Source: Cercis canadensis
Taxonomy: Eukaryota; Streptophyta; Magnoliopsida; Fabales; Fabaceae
Assembly (NCBI GenBank): GCA_003255065.1
Contig: QAOA01000936.1
Location: 231,018-295,017, forward strand
Direction: 5' to 3'
Length of the DNA stretch: 64,000 bases
The notes under the pieces are model-generated. The model was not told where the DNA came from. It did not search any database and saw nothing but the letters and a program-made list of their open reading frames with translations. Position numbers and translations under genes: made by a program. Of the stretch, positions 63,518-64,000 are shown in pieces; the stretch's first letter is position 1, and every line of letters begins with the position of its first letter.

Positions 63518-64000
63518 CTGGTTTGGGAAAATTAGTAAGTAAACGACTGACACAATTTGTTCTATTTACAGGAGGAGTAGAAAGTACAAAATAGAAGGAA
63601 TTTTTTTTTTTAAAAAAGATAATAGCAACACAGATCAAAGCATTTCTGCCACAAAGTAAGCCATTAAAAACAATCAAAAGAATTTTTAACACTGCCAGAT
63701 GAATAAAGACAAATATTGACTGAAGCAAGCTACTGTTTCAGCTTCTGCATTGAAACCAAGATCCAGAGTCTTACAAAATTTCATTATCAAAGAGATGAGA
63801 TGCTCAAAGTTTCCTGTGACTTTCATCATGATAAAAAACACAAGGACAGTGCAAGCACAGAACCAAACACAAAAAATGCAAATACATGTAAGTGCTGGTG
63901 CACATAAGTCAAAAAAATAATCACTGATTTTAGAGGTGTGAAAAACCAATAACACGATAACCATAGCACATGCATCACTGATTATCATGAAGGAAGAAAA

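Overview
The window is nuclear DNA from a dicot plant. It is AT-rich, its genes are split by GT-AG introns, and it holds plant-only families: an NDR1-type immune protein, a GA2ox8-type gibberellin oxidase, a COBRA-like protein, a 2S albumin and a THI1 thiazole synthase. I could not fix the species. No operon, CRISPR array or prokaryotic system is present. All exon boundaries were read by eye from reading frame, GT-AG sites and family similarity; each spliced model below closes in frame.

Layout, left to right: a 4.6 kb AT-rich non-coding stretch with a fold-back element; a C20-type gibberellin 2-oxidase gene (+, 4649-6730); a duplicated non-coding block whose second copy is interrupted by a decayed Ty3/gypsy (Tat-type) LTR retrotransposon (8703-18259, TSD CCATT); an NDR1-like gene (+, 20208-20852); a seven-exon ABCB15-type full transporter (-, 22467-28271); 2.8 kb of spacer with a Mutator-like MITE; the TRAPP subunit BET3 (-, 31110-35217), head to head with a frameshifted three-unit polyubiquitin gene (+, 36061-36749); a 2S albumin (-, 38412-38900); translation initiation factor eIF1 (+, 41611-42968); a cluster of fold-back elements; THI1 (+, 46663-48380); a DDRGK1/UFBP1 homologue (+, 49360-52836); a COBL7-type gene (+, 54415-56762); and the 3' portion of a TBC RabGAP gene (-, 58954-63517, running off the right end).

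The genes are unrelated housekeeping, defence, transport and storage loci and do not form a pathway. The parts most worth a second look are structural: the retrotransposon with an antisense frame and a paralogous empty site, the MITEs, the broken polyubiquitin, a clock-like and light-like motif pair in the THI1 promoter, and a set of N gaps that are mostly flanked by near-identical direct duplications, which I read as assembly artefacts. I found no convincing undescribed biological system.
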